From positions 310,001 to 374,000 of the forward strand of contig CANNZV010000839.1 in NCBI GenBank assembly GCA_947561585.1: DNA of 64,000 nucleotides, given 5' to 3'. This document shows positions 1 through 11,465 of the stretch, piece after piece. Position 1 is the first letter of the stretch. Each line of letters opens with the position of its first letter. A model generated the notes under the pieces. That model worked only from the letters and a program-made list of their open reading frames with translations. It did no database searches and had not been told where the DNA came from. Made by a program: the position numbers and the translations under genes. The DNA is from Caprella mutica (lineage: Eukaryota > Arthropoda > Malacostraca > Amphipoda > Caprellidae).

Positions 1-3000
1 AATATAAAATAAAGAAACTTGTTACTAGATACAAACAATTATTTAGTGTTGTATAGTCTGAAGTAAAATAATTTATTTGTACAAATTGCCGTCTGTTGCT
101 AACGTAGCAATTGATAGAATTCTATTATAAGTGTCCATAATGCCACAGTGAAGTTTTTTCATTAAATTGTTTACGTCAACCGTGTCAAATACTTTTTTCA
201 GGTTTAAAAATAATGAAATACAATATCGTTTTTAGTAAAAGATTTTAAAATGATTTAAAATTGCATGAGTTGAATAAACATTCTCCCTATGGCAATCGTT
301 GAAATGTTATTAATTTTAAAATAAAATCATGTTTATTAGTTATATTTTTTGAAAAAAATAAATAAAGAAATGTATGATGGTTATTGGATTTTTTTTTAAT
401 TGAATGTTAATTCAATAACACGATATAATTATTCAAATTCATTACAGTTTGAACTATTTTTTAATGATACTATTATAGCTGTGAATTAAATTTGAAAAAA
501 CATAAATTTATATACAATGTTAAAAGTCCTGTATATACTTTCAAGTCCTTCATACAAAAATAAATAGGATAATCGTTCCCCGTACGCGCCACTGACGCCA
601 GTAACTCGTATTAGAATCACTCCGCTACGTAGAGAGAAGTGAAATACAGCCGGAAGTTACAGCCGGAACAACATTTGCCGCATGGAAACTAGATTGATCA
701 TAATTGCCCGTCACACGTAAATTGGTCATCTAAGCACGAGCTTCCAGATCGATAATAAAAACATTGATAACGTGAATGATTATTTTTACCTATTAATTAA
801 ACAATATAATTCTCACTTAAAAAATATATGGAAATTAGTTTTAGAAATAATTTATATCAAAACCAAAGCAAAGTGAAGATTAGTTAAAGGAAGGCTATAT
901 TATTATAATTTCCTAAATAGACACGAAATAGTAGTTTCAGTATGTTTCTACACTGCGGCTCAATATATGATTCTGTTTATGCGATCTTCCACTGCCATTC
1001 AGATCTACTGAGCGCAATGTCGTAGCATGTATGTTGAGGAAACTCTGATTTGGCGGAGCAAAGTGACGGAAGTGCGATGGAGAGAGAAAACAGGGGTGAA
1101 AGATAAATATTTAGGCATATTCCCGTCCCATATAAGACTGGTGGCACTATGGAGGGGTGTGTCGGACACTCCAGTGCCTCTCAGTTCATTCCAAACCTTT
1201 GCACGAAAAGGATCTGCGTAGCTCCGTATCGCTTCATTTTTACGCTGGTGACTGTTCGCACGTACACTTGATCTCTTCTGCAAGCCAAACATTTAGTGAA
1301 GAGCGATTTATAATGTTGAAATTTTCCAATTAAAAATATTGAATTATTATTTATTTAAGAAAAACAGTAATATTTACAATTCGATTAAACAGTTTATTAA
1401 TCTATAGTAATTATTTATCTAAATTAATATTTAACTAACTGGCTTCTTTTTTGTGTTCTATGAATTCTCAAGAGATGCTAAAGATCAAGTGTAAAGTTTC
1501 TCTGCGCCGCCTGTGAATAGAAACTCGATTAATAATTCAGAACTGAGGATCAAAGGATATATCTCTTCGGATTCACATTCTAATTATTTGATATAGTTAG
1601 TTCGCTGATTAGATGAGAAGATACTCTTGGATGGAATTATCTCTAATTTGCTTACTGTTGTGTATTGAATTCTGAAAAGGAACTTAATTATTGCTCGCTC
1701 TTGGATTTGAGATTACATTCACTTCCTCAAATTATAATCGTAAGTAAATTTTATTAGAAACTATATTATCTGAAATTTAAATTAGATGGGTGATCGTTCA
1801 TGTATATAAATGATTTATGTTGATATAACACCTAGAAGCTTTTACTGATGTTTGCATACTATATTTCAAATGAAATATAACCACGCTGGACAATACTTCT
1901 ATTCTGTCATGAAATTTCACCAAGTTTTATTGAAATGAAATTAAATTTGTTGCCTAAATTCTTTATTTGTTGTATTAAAAATGTAATCAAGTGACATGGT
2001 GATATTTGAATGTGTCATACAAATGATGGTTACGTAGATTCAGTCCCGTGTGAGCTCTAATTGAATTGGAACTGTCACCGAAGAGAATTACATATTCTGA
2101 TATCTAATCTCAGTCAAAGAACAGCGATTATCCGTGATCGATTGGAGAACTTTATACCCAGCGCTGTATGAGAGAGAATATTTATTCGGTCACTGTGATT
2201 ATAGACTTTATATGTAGAATATCTTGCCATCCTAAAATCTGTAATATGAAATGGAAATATAATATCAACTTTAACTAGAATATTAGGTAATTACTGTTCC
2301 CACTAATTTGGAGATTTGAAGGAATTTTACGGTTCAACCCCAGCTGAACACCTTCAAGAAAAATGCGTAATCTTATTATTTCCTTTTTATTGGTGGCTAA
2401 AATTTTAGAAGAAGCCGTACAATATTATATAATATGATGACGGATTATACAATTTACGACTTAATTTTGTTACAGCGAACATAACTTCGCAGCTGATCAA
2501 GTCATAACCAGGTAGTAATGTTTCTTTGGGCGAGATTTGAATTGTTACAACAACATTGCAAATATTGTCACAAAATTGCAATATTGTAATGATATTGGGG
2601 CAATGTTACTCGATAGGCATTTCTACCTTGGAAATTATTTTGTTGTCTTCTATAACTTAATGATTTGGGAAGGAAAATTTAGGAAAGAAAATCATGATTT
2701 AATCAGCAATTAACTATATTAGAACACATTTTTTCCTTCTGACTCTTGCAACAAAATAGGTGCAAATAGATTTATAGAATATTCAATGAATTTTTATATG
2801 ACTCATATTCAATATGATTAAATAAATTGAAATTAATAAATCTTTTAGAATAGCTATTCTCAATCGACTAACACTATAGCAAGTACAAAATTAGCTTCAC
2901 AAAGATAGCAACAAGATATTCATTTTGACGTCAACTGATGTTCTTCTCAATGTCAGAACGCAACGAATTATTAATCTGATATGTCTTCATTCGTCTCTCG

Positions 3001-4321
3001 GGAGCAGTTGACTTTAATTCTGATGCTTTTGTGAACTTTTGTTGTAATTGTTTATTTATATATGTGCAATCCTTATAACAGATAGAATACAATATAAATG
3101 GTTCACTGATTTATCATGGATGCTAAATTATGTTTCTCAATATTTCTAGTGAGTGTAACCACCAGAATTCAAGGATCGAATTATTATTCATCACAATACA
3201 TTTATAGTATGCGATATTAGTATGATTATTCAAAATCGTATTTATAAAATATATTACAGTACTGTAAATCTCATCAACCTCATCAGAGAAACAAAATCCA
3301 ATATTGTCATGGCATAAAATGATTGCTTAAAAGTAACCCAATTTGTGAAGCTTGCTATCGTTTCCTACTTCAAGTGCCTAACAATGCGTGAATTAATCCT
3401 GTTTGAATGTATCCAATTTGGTTAAACGATGAATAGTGCAAATAATTTATCACTTGTCATTACAAAAACTTGACTTCTTCATGTGAATTTATTGCATGAG
3501 CTCTGTGCAATATTTCAAACGAAATGCAAACCTTCCAATAATTCACTCAGAATGGCCACATGCCAATGCATTATTCCGAGAAACAGTATATCATGCTTTA
3601 GACAGCACTACTTGACATACATTGAAAACAAACATTCTTCAATTTCAAACTTTGAGTGCCTTTGTTACGGGAGCATCAGGATATAAATAAATAGATATTA
3701 GCGAAATTTTAAACCAATATTTCAAGATTTTTGGCGAATTCCGTCAAATCCGCATTATCGGATTACAAGTTTAATTATAGGTTTTCAAACTGCATTTTAC
3801 ATTATGAGATTCTGCAAAAGTTATGGGAAGATTATTCATGCCTCTTCATATATTGACACTTGCCTCAAGTCTTTATTGAGCCACAGGGATGGTCATAATT
3901 TTAGATATGACAATAGCATGACTGAATAAAACAAGAAAACTGGTATTAAATGAGGACATGCTCAGTAATTCTTTCGACGAAAGATGGTAGAAATAATTTA
4001 AGAAAAGAATGATACTTGACAATAAAAATATATAGACAGTAGAATAATTAAGTACTTGTATCATTACAAGTTACAGGTGAAGAAAATATAAATACGTTTC
4101 CATTTATTTATATCTATCCTTATTTATTTGGTATCCATTTCCTCAAAATAATAAGAAATTTGTGTAATGTGTATGAGGTTAATGATAATGATTTATTCAT
4201 TATGCAGAAAATATATAGGTAAGTTATGAAATATCGGACAGTTCCACAACTTTGACTATATATATAATGAAAATATATTATTTAAAAAATTAAAAAAATA
4301 ACTATGACACATACGTGCATA
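1..4321. other. AT-rich non-coding DNA
   Basis: Only short chance frames. Apart from the GC-richer tracts at 570-1310, I see no gene, RNA or repeat. Confidence 0.7.
570..1310. other. GC-richer islands in AT-rich DNA, unassigned
   Basis: Two short GC- and CG-dinucleotide-richer tracts (about 570-700, and 1030-1300) stand out from very AT-rich surroundings. Opposite open frames of 95 (minus) and 64 (+) codons overlap in the second tract; neither has a recognisable domain. A distant promoter, a non-coding exon or an old repeat are all possible. Confidence 0.35.
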
Positions 4322-4576
4322 TCGCTTGTTTGCGAGAACAGTGTCATAACTTCAAAAAAGCTGTTTTTCAGGAGAGGCATATTAGTTCATGTAATGTACG
4401 TACATTTAATGGTATATCGATCGTTATGACATTTTGCTCTCTAGCGGTACATTTTAAAGTTACAATGATGATTTTTTTACCAAAATAATCAGCATTTTAT
4501 GATTTATATTTCTATATATGGATAACTCTAAAAATCATGTTTTTGTGTTTATGACGTTGTTGCTGCAAACAAGCGA
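4322..4576. mobile_element. MITE candidate, 255 bp, TA-flanked
   Basis: Terminal inverted repeats TCGCTTGTTTGC / GCAAACAAGCGA are perfect over the outer 12-13 bases and continue imperfectly for about 30 bases (GTGTCATAAC inside the left end, GTTTATGACG inside the right). TA lies immediately outside each end (4320-4321 and 4577-4578). There is no coding content. The size, inverted ends and TA duplication fit a non-autonomous Tc1/mariner-type MITE. No second copy was seen in the window. Confidence 0.7.
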
Positions 4577-5339
4577 TATATTGTTCAATTCTTTCAATAA
4601 ATTATTCTTATGTTTTTATTTTGACGAGAGAGTTCACTTCTAATGAGTTAAGCTTTAACAATATAATTAATAAAACCCCGTTATTTTCAATGTAAAAAAG
4701 TATCAAAACTTCTATATATATTCGAGAAATACAAACTAAATAATAATCTTTTGATTACCATTAATAAAACTCGGTATCCAAATTCACATTGCATGATATC
4801 CCACACCCATAATATTTACAAATTAAAATTTTGGCTTATAATAAAAATAGGCAAATATCGTAGAAATGGTATGTGCAAATTATGCAAGGAACGTGCTTCA
4901 TTAATGAAGAACGAGGTCATTAAATAAATACGTATTTCTTTAATGTAGAATATATGCACATGAGAATTCATGATGAAACAACCTTACTGAAATATAGTAA
5001 ATTGTAGCGGTTCACCATAAACTTTTTAAATTTGAATAAAGATATATTCATTTAATTATTCAAATAGAGATATTTAATTGAATAAAATTTAAACTTTGTT
5101 CTTATTTCACATATTGGAATCTAAATTATCCAAATAAAAGAATTTGAATGAAAATTTGCTGCATACAAGTCCCTGATTAAAAATGATATTGACCTACATT
5201 GACATTTTGCCAATTTATGAATATTTTATAGCCAAATCTATCAATCTTGACGGACAAGACAGGAACATGAAAACATACCTTTTTTTAATATAAAACCTTT
5301 TTCTCAGAATTCATAGAATATACTCTGCTGTTTGATAAA

Positions 5340-5580
5340 GCTAATGGAACTATACACAGAACCATTCCAGGACAAAAACTTCCCATGAAAAAAAACCGTG
5401 GCCAAAAACCCCCGTGCAAAATACTCCCGGATAAAACCCACGCAATAAACCCCCCGGGCAAAAACCCTCCAAGTATATCGGAAGGGGTTTTTTGCACCAG
5501 GTTTTTTTTTTTTGCTTGGGGTGCTTTTGTCCGGAGGTTATTTATCTGAGGGGTTTATTGCACGTTTTTTTTTGTCATGT
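5340..5580. repeat. GC-rich low-complexity fold-back repeat
   Basis: The left half consists of degenerate 14-18-bp units such as GGACAAAAACTTCCC, CCGGATAAAACCCACG and CCCGGGCAAAAACCCTCC. The right half carries the reverse complement style (GGAAGGGGTTTTTTGC, GGTGCTTTTGTCCGGAGG, GAGGGGTTTATTGCACG). The centre of symmetry is near 5470-5480. The two arms could form a long imperfect hairpin. A minus-strand open frame over part of it is low complexity and not a gene. Confidence 0.75.
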
Positions 5581-8500
5581 CACCACACAGAGCACTACAC
5601 ATTTGATAGTAGCTGAAAATATCAACAATTGATAATGTTTTAGCAAACGAAAGAGTTTGGAAATAAGCTTGTACAATGTACAGTGTATCTCCTTCATTAA
5701 TAATGTGAAAAATATCCCTACAGTTCCTATAAACTTTTTCTTTCACTGCAACTGTAAATATTTTCAGCAAGTAGAATATCTTGTCTAGAAATAGCATGTT
5801 TCATTATGACTATTCATTTCACATTTATATACATAATGAAATATACTATTTCAATAGTATTAAATATTTCAGTTATAAATTATCATCAATATCATAACTT
5901 TTATGTTTGATTAATAATGGAAGAGATTAAGAAAATAAAAGAATTATCTTGGTGAAATAAAGTTTAAATGATACAGTTTTCAATTATATATTTATTTTCA
6001 TGTTTGAAAATTGTTTATAAATGAAATATGTCACAAAATTTCATGAGCCTTTATTCTAGCAGTGAATTTAAATCAACCATGGGCAAACAAATTATATTTC
6101 TCACAATTTGACGACTGCCTTTTCATTTCCTGTAGTTCAATGGACGCAGGAGTTTTCATGGCACTTTCCTTTACCAGCAAATCATTTGTTTCAATTTTTT
6201 AGCTCCGACAGCCATAATAAGCCACTAAAGTGTTTTCAACGTCATTTCATGGTGAGAATTTTTGTGAAGTAGTAGTTGTTATTTCAAAGAAAGTTCGTGT
6301 TTGTATCTAGTATTCCTTCCAATGTGAATTCAATTTTAAATTGGTAGTATCACAATATTTTTGAATAATTAATTATTGCAATGAGTGGTTTGAAATTTAC
6401 TTCATTCGTCAATCCAACATGAGTGCATAAATGTAAAGACATTTTCATCGGTGCTGTGAAATATAAAAAAATAATTTTATAGCACTATTTATTGAAAATT
6501 GATATTGTATTAGAGTCAGGTGAGACTCTTTCGTCTAATTGTTAGTCATATTACAAGTTTATATCCTACCGATCCCACATATTGCGTATCTCCCGTCGAA
6601 ATTTCGAAATGCGGCTCACTGATTTTAAAGGAATAGAATATAATTTTGCCACTCCAAAATGATAGTAAAGGAGTTGTTCTCATCTCCCTCATCTAAGAAG
6701 AGTCTGTTATTGCGTCAGTGTCTCTTTCGTCTATCCCTTTGAAGGAAAAACTGCAGACATGAATTTTCAATATTATGTTAACCTCACAACCTACCACCAT
6801 AAACTTCTTGCATATTCTATTAGTAGCAACATGCCAGTAAGTTCACATAAAAGTTACAAAATCATGTGATCACTTCAATTTTATCAGAAGTTTGTAGCTT
6901 TACCAGCCACCCAAACTCAACTTGACCATCACTCTAATCACTGAAAAATTCCATCTCTTCCTTTTCTGAGATTCGACCAATTCTCTTTGAGACCTTGGCC
7001 TAAAATTGCCTGACTCTGATCTGTCACTCAGCACTGATATTTGACAGTAAGCTCGCCCCTTTATAATATATGTATGAGGCCATGGTCTCAACTAAATCGA
7101 ACACAATATGAAATGTTTCAAGTTCAAACAAATCCTTTTTTATTTAAACAAATCCAAAGTAATTTTTACTTAAATTATTATAAATATTCTACCGATGTTG
7201 GATTGTAATCGATACGTACAACATGGTGTTCTCAATTAAAGTTATTCCAAACAGTTTCTTCATATGATTTCTTAATGTAGTAACATTTTCATATAAACTA
7301 TAAAAGTAAAATTTGAAAAAACCTTTCCTTTATCTTTGCAACTTCATTTACGCAGGTTTACAAAGTTCATTATAGATATAATTAGAGTAAAAAACAACAA
7401 GACTTGTTTTTATCCCATCGCACTGAATGACATATAAAAGTAGTTCTTCTACAATAGAACTTTTCCAATAACGGATATGGACTTACTTGATTAGGACATT
7501 TACCTTATGATTCTGGAATATATACGGGAGTTATTTTCTACTAAAATGATCATACTAGTCAGCCAGTTTTATTTATTTCTTGAACAAACATTAGCTTTGT
7601 AATTCTTGAATGCTACGATTCTTTATGAATTGTTCACAGAGTCTATTCAGTCTGCCATTGTACTCAAGATTGATGGTGATTATCTTCCTCTTTCATAAAC
7701 CTTTTCAGTTTCTTAATGTATATATGGAAAACTAACAAAAATTAGAAGCCTTTACATCAAATTTCATTTGGAACATTTTAATATATTATTACTTTATTTA
7801 ATCATACGAATAATCAAGTTACGGTACACATTACTAAATTTATAAAATAAAATCCTAATCCTAAGTAAATATCTTCTTTTTATTGCATTGGTAGCCATTT
7901 CCTTTTGTTCATAATAACTGCAATGAATTATTTAAAATAAAATAACCGAATATTTTTGTTTTCAGTTTAAAGTGCGAATTGTTAGGCTGTTGAAATATTG
8001 AAGAGAAAAAAATATATTTCTGACCAATTATTTAAAAAAATTCTTATTAATATATCAATATATGTGAACTGAAGTGAATAAAATGAATACCATATATACA
8101 ACATTTATTACTATTGTTATACTTTTCCAGACTAATTAATTATATCACTGATTATTTATCTGTAATTGACAATATAATTATTTCTCATAGATTCTAATTA
8201 CAGAGCCTATACACCATTTAATTTAATGATCACAAATTGCTTAATAATATTGACTATATACGGTTTCTGATAGTTTTCAATTATTTTCTGTATATATTTA
8301 TAAATGACGCATATTGCAATGTGACTCTATATAACACTAATCATCTGTATATATATGAGCACGCCATTTTTCTACGATATATCAAAACAGGCCAAGTTTT
8401 TTTTATTTAAGGTCATCATTTCTATTTTTCATGACAAATAAACTGAATTCTAAATCCCAAAATATATGAAAGAATTATTCCCTTTCACAAAAAAACAGTA

Positions 8501-9755
8501 ACAAACCACACTCTCGGCAAAGAATAAAAAGGACGATATCATCAAAACGCTCGAGAGACAGAAAGAACAATAAGTCCATTTTTCATTTTTAATTAACAAA
8601 AGTGACTCGTTTTAGCGGTAGCCGAAACTTGATATGAAATAGCCACAGAAAATGACTCAAATGATTAACTGCTCAGTTACCTTCTAATTTATTTCTCTTC
8701 TTACACGCAACTTAAGAAGTGATCGACTGATGGACTAAAAGAGAACTGAGTCACTTTCTTCTTGTTCACCGAATGATATAATAAGTAACTTGCAATGTCT
8801 GTAATCAGGGGATGATAATGTGATACTTCTTATGAATTATTAAAATAGTTTTAATGATGATGGAGGAAGTATAATAAACGTACAATAAACGGTTGTTAAA
8901 TAGAAGATTTATGCGATGAATTGCCATTTTGCATGTTCATTAATAGTATTATAACCATTTCTGGACATGTGTTCAGTCGTTCATCAAATAGAAGCTATTA
9001 ATTAGCCACATCTTGTATCAATAGCGACATCAATAGCCGCAATAGCCTGTGAGTTATAGACCATGCACCCGGTGCACCAAAGTCATTAGAAGTACAAAGC
9101 CAGTGCATTATCTGAAACAACAGCATTCTAATTGTGAAATCAATATACCTTCAGTGAATGGGCACATTGTTTGAACAGGACTGGATGTTCAATTTTTAAT
9201 AAAGGAATTTTTTTATTGAACAAAAGTGCATTAATCTTTATGCATGTCGATTTAAGAAGTGCAATTTTGCAATTAATTATTTGATGGAATATTAACGAAG
9301 ATAATGATATATTCATAATATATATCTTTTCAGCCATTGTTTAACATTTAAAATATAACTAAATCAATTAATTGAACATTTATTCCCGACCGTTGCTGCA
9401 ATTTGAAATGAACTAGAGAAGAGCTATTAATTGCATCGCTTCAACCTTTTCTTGACTATTTATTTTAGAGCTTAAATGATTTAAATTAAGTGAACAATTA
9501 TAACTTAAATTTCGCAGGGTGAAACAAACAACTGCTGAATGCAGTTGTTTTAATCCCTTTGATGTTAAGTATACCGGTTTGGTTTTCATACTTGGTATAT
9601 AAGAGACTAGCAATACGATCACAAAAATGATTAATAATTAATTAAGTAGAATGATTCCATGGCTTACTTAATGATGATTCTTATAGATTTTTTTAAGAAG
9701 ACGATGTTCTTCCATTAAAAAAAAAGAATAAAGTTTTGCAGAAGAGAAAATTCAT
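5581..9755. other. AT-rich non-coding DNA
   Basis: No supported gene or repeat. Open frames here are under 85 codons and lack any recognisable motif. Confidence 0.7.
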
Positions 9756-10364
9756 TCAGGAACTACAAGTGAGGTGTTGAGTTCCCTGAAGGGGTGGAAC
9801 CAACCCTCCAAAACCTCTCCTTCGTGGCTGAGAGGATGCTGCAGGTATTCTCTCTGGATCGAAAGAACCATTCACTATTGGAACCAGGCAGACTTCTTTG
9901 GATCGTTCGCTGTCGCTTACATATGTAAGCATAACCAATGGTGGAATATTGCTGACGTTACGGTTCTTCGCTGCCCTGGCATCTGATCCATCCTCAAACG
10001 TGAAATTATTGAGGCGTGTCTCAGCAAATATGCCTGCGCATGTGCACTGTGCGGTCCAAAATCAGACTTTTTCCATTAATGTAACGAAACACTATATTGC
10101 TATATGGACTCTTACTATCACCTCTGTCAAGTCTAAGAGGCTCAAGCACTGTAAGGAGAACTGCTCTCTGCAAAGCCCGTTTCACCACATCATTCATTGT
10201 CGCGTGCCTTTGATGACGCCAAGAACTGTACCTACAAGACAGGCCATGCAGTCCTCTGACATCCATCCCACTACCACAACGGCAACAATGAGATTCACAA
10301 ACTCTGGCATCTGCTCTGAGAACAATGCGTTAACTCCGTACCTCTGGAGCAAGCTGTGTACCTA
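9756..10364 (-). pseudogene. Non-LTR retrotransposon ORF remnant, 3' part with Cys-His block
   Basis: The minus strand reads LRADARVCESHCCRCGSGMD, RGLHGLSCR, RHATMNDVVKRALQR and EPLRLDRGDSKS, down to a stop near 10019. The C.....CRCG....RGLHGLSC..S..R..RH...ND...RAL......LEP.GL.R.D.K pattern is one I associate with the C-terminal part of invertebrate non-LTR retrotransposon ORFs. The segment is clearly GC-richer than its surroundings. The lower boundary is uncertain: the GC-rich part runs to about 9756, but its coding content below 10019 is not recognised. In-frame stops and degenerate residues show it is inactive. Confidence 0.65.
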
Positions 10365-10497
10365 CAGTGTGTTTCAATCTTTTTGAGATGTTTCAGTGGC
10401 TTATATTCATGGTTAAACCGACGAAAAAAATGAAAACTAATACACTAAAATGTTCAGGAAGAGTGGATTTTTAATAATTAATAACAAGAAATAAATA

Positions 10498-10744
10498 TTA
10501 TAGAAGGTGCAGGAAGTGGCCTCCATTTTGCTGCACACAGAGATTCGCCCGCTTCAAAACATTAAGTGCTACACTCTGAAGGACATTCTCGCGATGTTCT
10601 TCTGAAAATCTCTTCACAACATTGAAAAATTCGTCCACTGCAGTTGGTTTTGAAGAATACACTTCTTTTCGAGCTAAGGCCCAATAATAAAAATCCAAAG
10701 GATTCAAATCTGGAGAATGCGCTGGCCACGCAATCTGTGTCCCA
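10498..10744 (-). pseudogene. mariner-superfamily transposase C-terminal fragment (left arm)
   Basis: Read on the minus strand from about 10744, this gives WPAHSPDLNPLDFYYWALA, then a helical basic region ending in stop at 10498-10500. The SPDLNPLDF block carries the third catalytic acidic residue of IS630-Tc1-mariner transposases. This copy is open throughout its roughly 80 codons, unlike the right arm. It has no N-terminus, DNA-binding domain or first and second catalytic residues, so it cannot encode a working enzyme. Confidence 0.85.
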
Positions 10745-11187
10745 ACTTGCCCAAACTTTCATGGATGAAAATGGAAGGCGCAAGATCGTGATTGGAGACT
10801 GCTACCATAAGTTGTTGCAAGAAAATATTTGGCCCACCTTTCTTTCATGTGCTACAAGACAAGGTTTATGGTGGATGCAGGACGGTGCTCCTGCCCATTG
10901 CACCACTGCCGCCAAAGAATTCCTGTTGAACAAGTTTGGAGGCAGAGTCATCAGCCGTGGGACACAGAATGCGTACCGGCGCTTTCTCCAGATTTGAATC
11001 CTTTGGATTTTTATTATTAGGCCTTAGCTCAAAAAGAAGTGTATTCTGCAAAACAAACCAACTACAGTGGATGAACTTATCAATGTTGTGAAAAGATTTT
11101 CAGAAGAACATCGCGAGAATATCCTTCAGAGTGTAGCACTTAATGTTTTGAAGCAAAATGGAGGCCCCTTCCAGCACCTTCTATAAT
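10745..11187 (+). pseudogene. mariner-superfamily transposase fragment (spacer and right arm)
   Basis: The + strand reads AQTFMDENGRRKIVIGDCYH, then LLQENIWPTFLS, then WWMQDGAPAHCTTAAKEFL. The central catalytic Asp codon is at 10881-10883. A one-base frameshift follows near 10960-10975, then SPDLNPLDFYY with the last catalytic Asp codon at 10991-10993, about 36 residues after the first. The next codon is TAG where the left arm has TGG (Trp). Further frame disruption follows before the conserved end. The fragment lacks its N-terminal half and is dead. Confidence 0.85.
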
Positions 11188-11318
11188 ATGTGTTCCTTGT
11201 TATAAATCGATAAAAATCTACTCTTCCTGAACATTTTGGTGTATTATCATTTTTTTTTTCGTCAGCATAACTATGAATAAAAGCCACTGAAACATCTCAA
11301 AAATGTTAAAACACACTG

Positions 11319-11465
11319 TATTAAAGACGGTATGGGAATCGCATTCAATCACATTCAAGTTTCCTTGCAAGATGTGTATAACGGTCGTGCTCTAGACACC
11401 TGATCAGCTCTAGCCAAAAAACTCTCCATTAATGATCATCTCATTCAGGTTGTGACAACTTATTT
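11319..11465 (-). pseudogene. Non-LTR retrotransposon ORF remnant, 5' part (split by the mariner)
   Basis: Minus-strand frame: ESFLARADQVSRARPLY, TSCKE, then after two stops LNAIPIPSL, which runs up to the TA where the mariner sits. Across the insertion, with one TA counted, the same frame resumes on the far side as IGTQLAPEVRS (10362 downward). From memory of the family, a '..RARLL....SGAWLNA.PIPSLGT.L' region precedes a Cys-His block in invertebrate non-LTR retrotransposon polyproteins. The family assignment is recognition by pattern, not by search. The fragment carries several stops. Confidence 0.65.

Larger units (their letters stand above)
10365..11318. mobile_element. Fold-back (snap-back) IS630-Tc1-mariner element, 954 bp
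   Basis: The element begins CAGTGTGTTT and ends AAACACACTG, each end flanked by TA (10363-10364 and 11319-11320), the target duplication of Tc1/mariner elements. Unlike a normal element, the inverted ends are very long: 10365-10744 (380 bp) and 10958-11318 (361 bp) are inverted copies of the same sequence, both being the 3' end of the transposase gene plus its terminal repeat. A 213-bp single-copy spacer (10745-10957) continues the transposase in + orientation. The 5' half of the gene is absent, so this is a non-autonomous derivative. It interrupts a decayed retrotransposon ORF. Confidence 0.88.

Noticed and set aside
1005..1292. 95-codon minus-strand frame in a GC-richer tract
   Set aside because: No domain recognised, and an overlapping + strand frame exists. 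Recorded only as a GC-rich island.
2310..2350. GGTTCAACCCC resembling a tRNA B box
   Set aside because: No matching A box, anticodon arm or acceptor stem could be assembled around it.
9898..10386. 162-codon + strand frame, the second longest in the window
   Set aside because: Antisense to the retrotransposon remnant, whose minus-strand Cys-His motif explains the open frame and GC content.
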